Below the pieces are notes generated by a model. It searched no databases and was not told where the DNA came from. It was given only the letters and a program-made list of their open reading frames with translations. A stretch of DNA of 7,473 nt from Burkholderiaceae bacterium (lineage in GTDB: Bacteria; Pseudomonadota; Gammaproteobacteria; Burkholderiales; Burkholderiaceae_F), in assembly GCA_013813185.1 (NCBI GenBank), contig JACCSD010000187.1:1-7473 (forward strand), read 5' to 3'. Positions 7,096-7,473 of the stretch are shown piece after piece. The translations under genes and the position numbers were made by a program. Position 1 is the first letter of the stretch. The number at the start of each line of letters is the position of its first letter.

Positions 7096-7473
7096 AAAAC
7101 AAGAGCGACGAGCACGACTTCGCGACGCGCGTAATTCACGCCGGTCAATCGCCCGACCCGTCGACCGGCGCGATCATGCCGCCGATCTACGCGACGTCGA
7201 CCTTCGTGCAGCAAAGCCCGGGCCTGCACAAGGGGCTCGACTACGGCCGCTCGCACAACCCGACGCGCTGGGCGCTCGAGCGATGCGTGGCCGATCTCGA
7301 AAGCGGTGCGCAGGCGTATGCGTTCGCGTCCGGCATGGCGGCGATTGCAACCGTGCTCGAGACGCTCGACGCCGGCGCGCATATTGTTGCCGGCGACGAT
7401 TTGTACGGCGGCACGTATCGCCTGTTCGAGCGCGTGCGCAAGCGCAGTGCGGGGCATGAGTTCACGTTTGTCG
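7092..7473 (+). CDS. Cystathionine gamma-lyase (or gamma-synthase), N-terminal part only
   Basis: The 127 visible codons belong to the Cys/Met-metabolism PLP enzyme family (fold type I). The opening ATRVIHAGQSPDPSTGAI and PPIYATSTF (30-38) are family hallmarks. Tyr51 and Arg53 in DYGRSHNPTR match the conserved pair that contacts the PLP phosphate of the neighbouring subunit. FASGMAAI (78-85) matches the phosphate-binding loop, and Tyr105 in DDLYGGTYRLF matches the tyrosine stacked on the cofactor. The catalytic lysine lies beyond the edge. Coupling to a cystathionine beta-synthase favours cystathionine gamma-lyase, which splits cystathionine into cysteine, 2-oxobutanoate and ammonia and so completes reverse transsulfuration. 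Cystathionine gamma-synthase and related lyases share these N-terminal motifs and cannot be excluded from this fragment. Confidence 0.88.
   Translation, partial: MKNKSDEHDFATRVIHAGQSPDPSTGAIMPPIYATSTFVQQSPGLHKGLDYGRSHNPTRWALERCVADLESGAQAYAFASGMAAIATVLETLDAGAHIVAGDDLYGGTYRLFERVRKRSAGHEFTFV

Noticed and set aside
7071..7457. Minus-strand open frame opposite the second PLP enzyme
   Set aside because: The plus-strand translation has unmistakable Cys/Met-metabolism family motifs. The antisense product has none.

Overview
The window is GC-rich and gene-dense, with strong G/C preference at third codon positions. It reads as chromosomal DNA from a proteobacterium, most likely beta- or gammaproteobacterial (Burkholderiales-like or Xanthomonadales-like). 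That placement rests on composition and on resemblance of the encoded families; the sequence alone does not fix a genus.

Layout. Positions 5618 down to 1 on the minus strand are one uninterrupted reading frame of 1872 codons that runs off the left edge without a stop. It encodes a very large exported protein of the bacterial alpha-2-macroglobulin family (COG2373, related to E. coli YfhM/ECAM), with a cleavable signal peptide, MG-type repeats, a putative bait segment, an intact CLEQ thioester motif and most of the thioester domain. Its last part, probably about 100 or more residues, lies outside the window. After an 85-bp divergent intergenic region (5619-5703), two plus-strand genes overlap by four bases (ATGA): a complete cystathionine beta-synthase with a C-terminal CBS-domain pair (5704-7095), and the first 127 codons of a Cys/Met-metabolism PLP enzyme, most likely cystathionine gamma-lyase (7092-7473, cut by the right edge).

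How the genes work together. The plus-strand pair looks like a reverse transsulfuration operon: homocysteine plus serine gives cystathionine, which is cleaved to cysteine. The divergent macroglobulin is an envelope protease-trapping protein with no obvious metabolic link. The two units share only the short intergenic region, which contains an imperfect 11-bp inverted repeat (10 of 11 pairs) that might be a shared operator.

I see no RNA genes, CRISPR arrays, insertion sequences, integrase or phage genes, and no convincing terminator. The many other open frames are shadows of these three genes. I found no clear evidence of a previously undescribed system; the most useful leads are protein-level details of the macroglobulin and the intergenic repeat.
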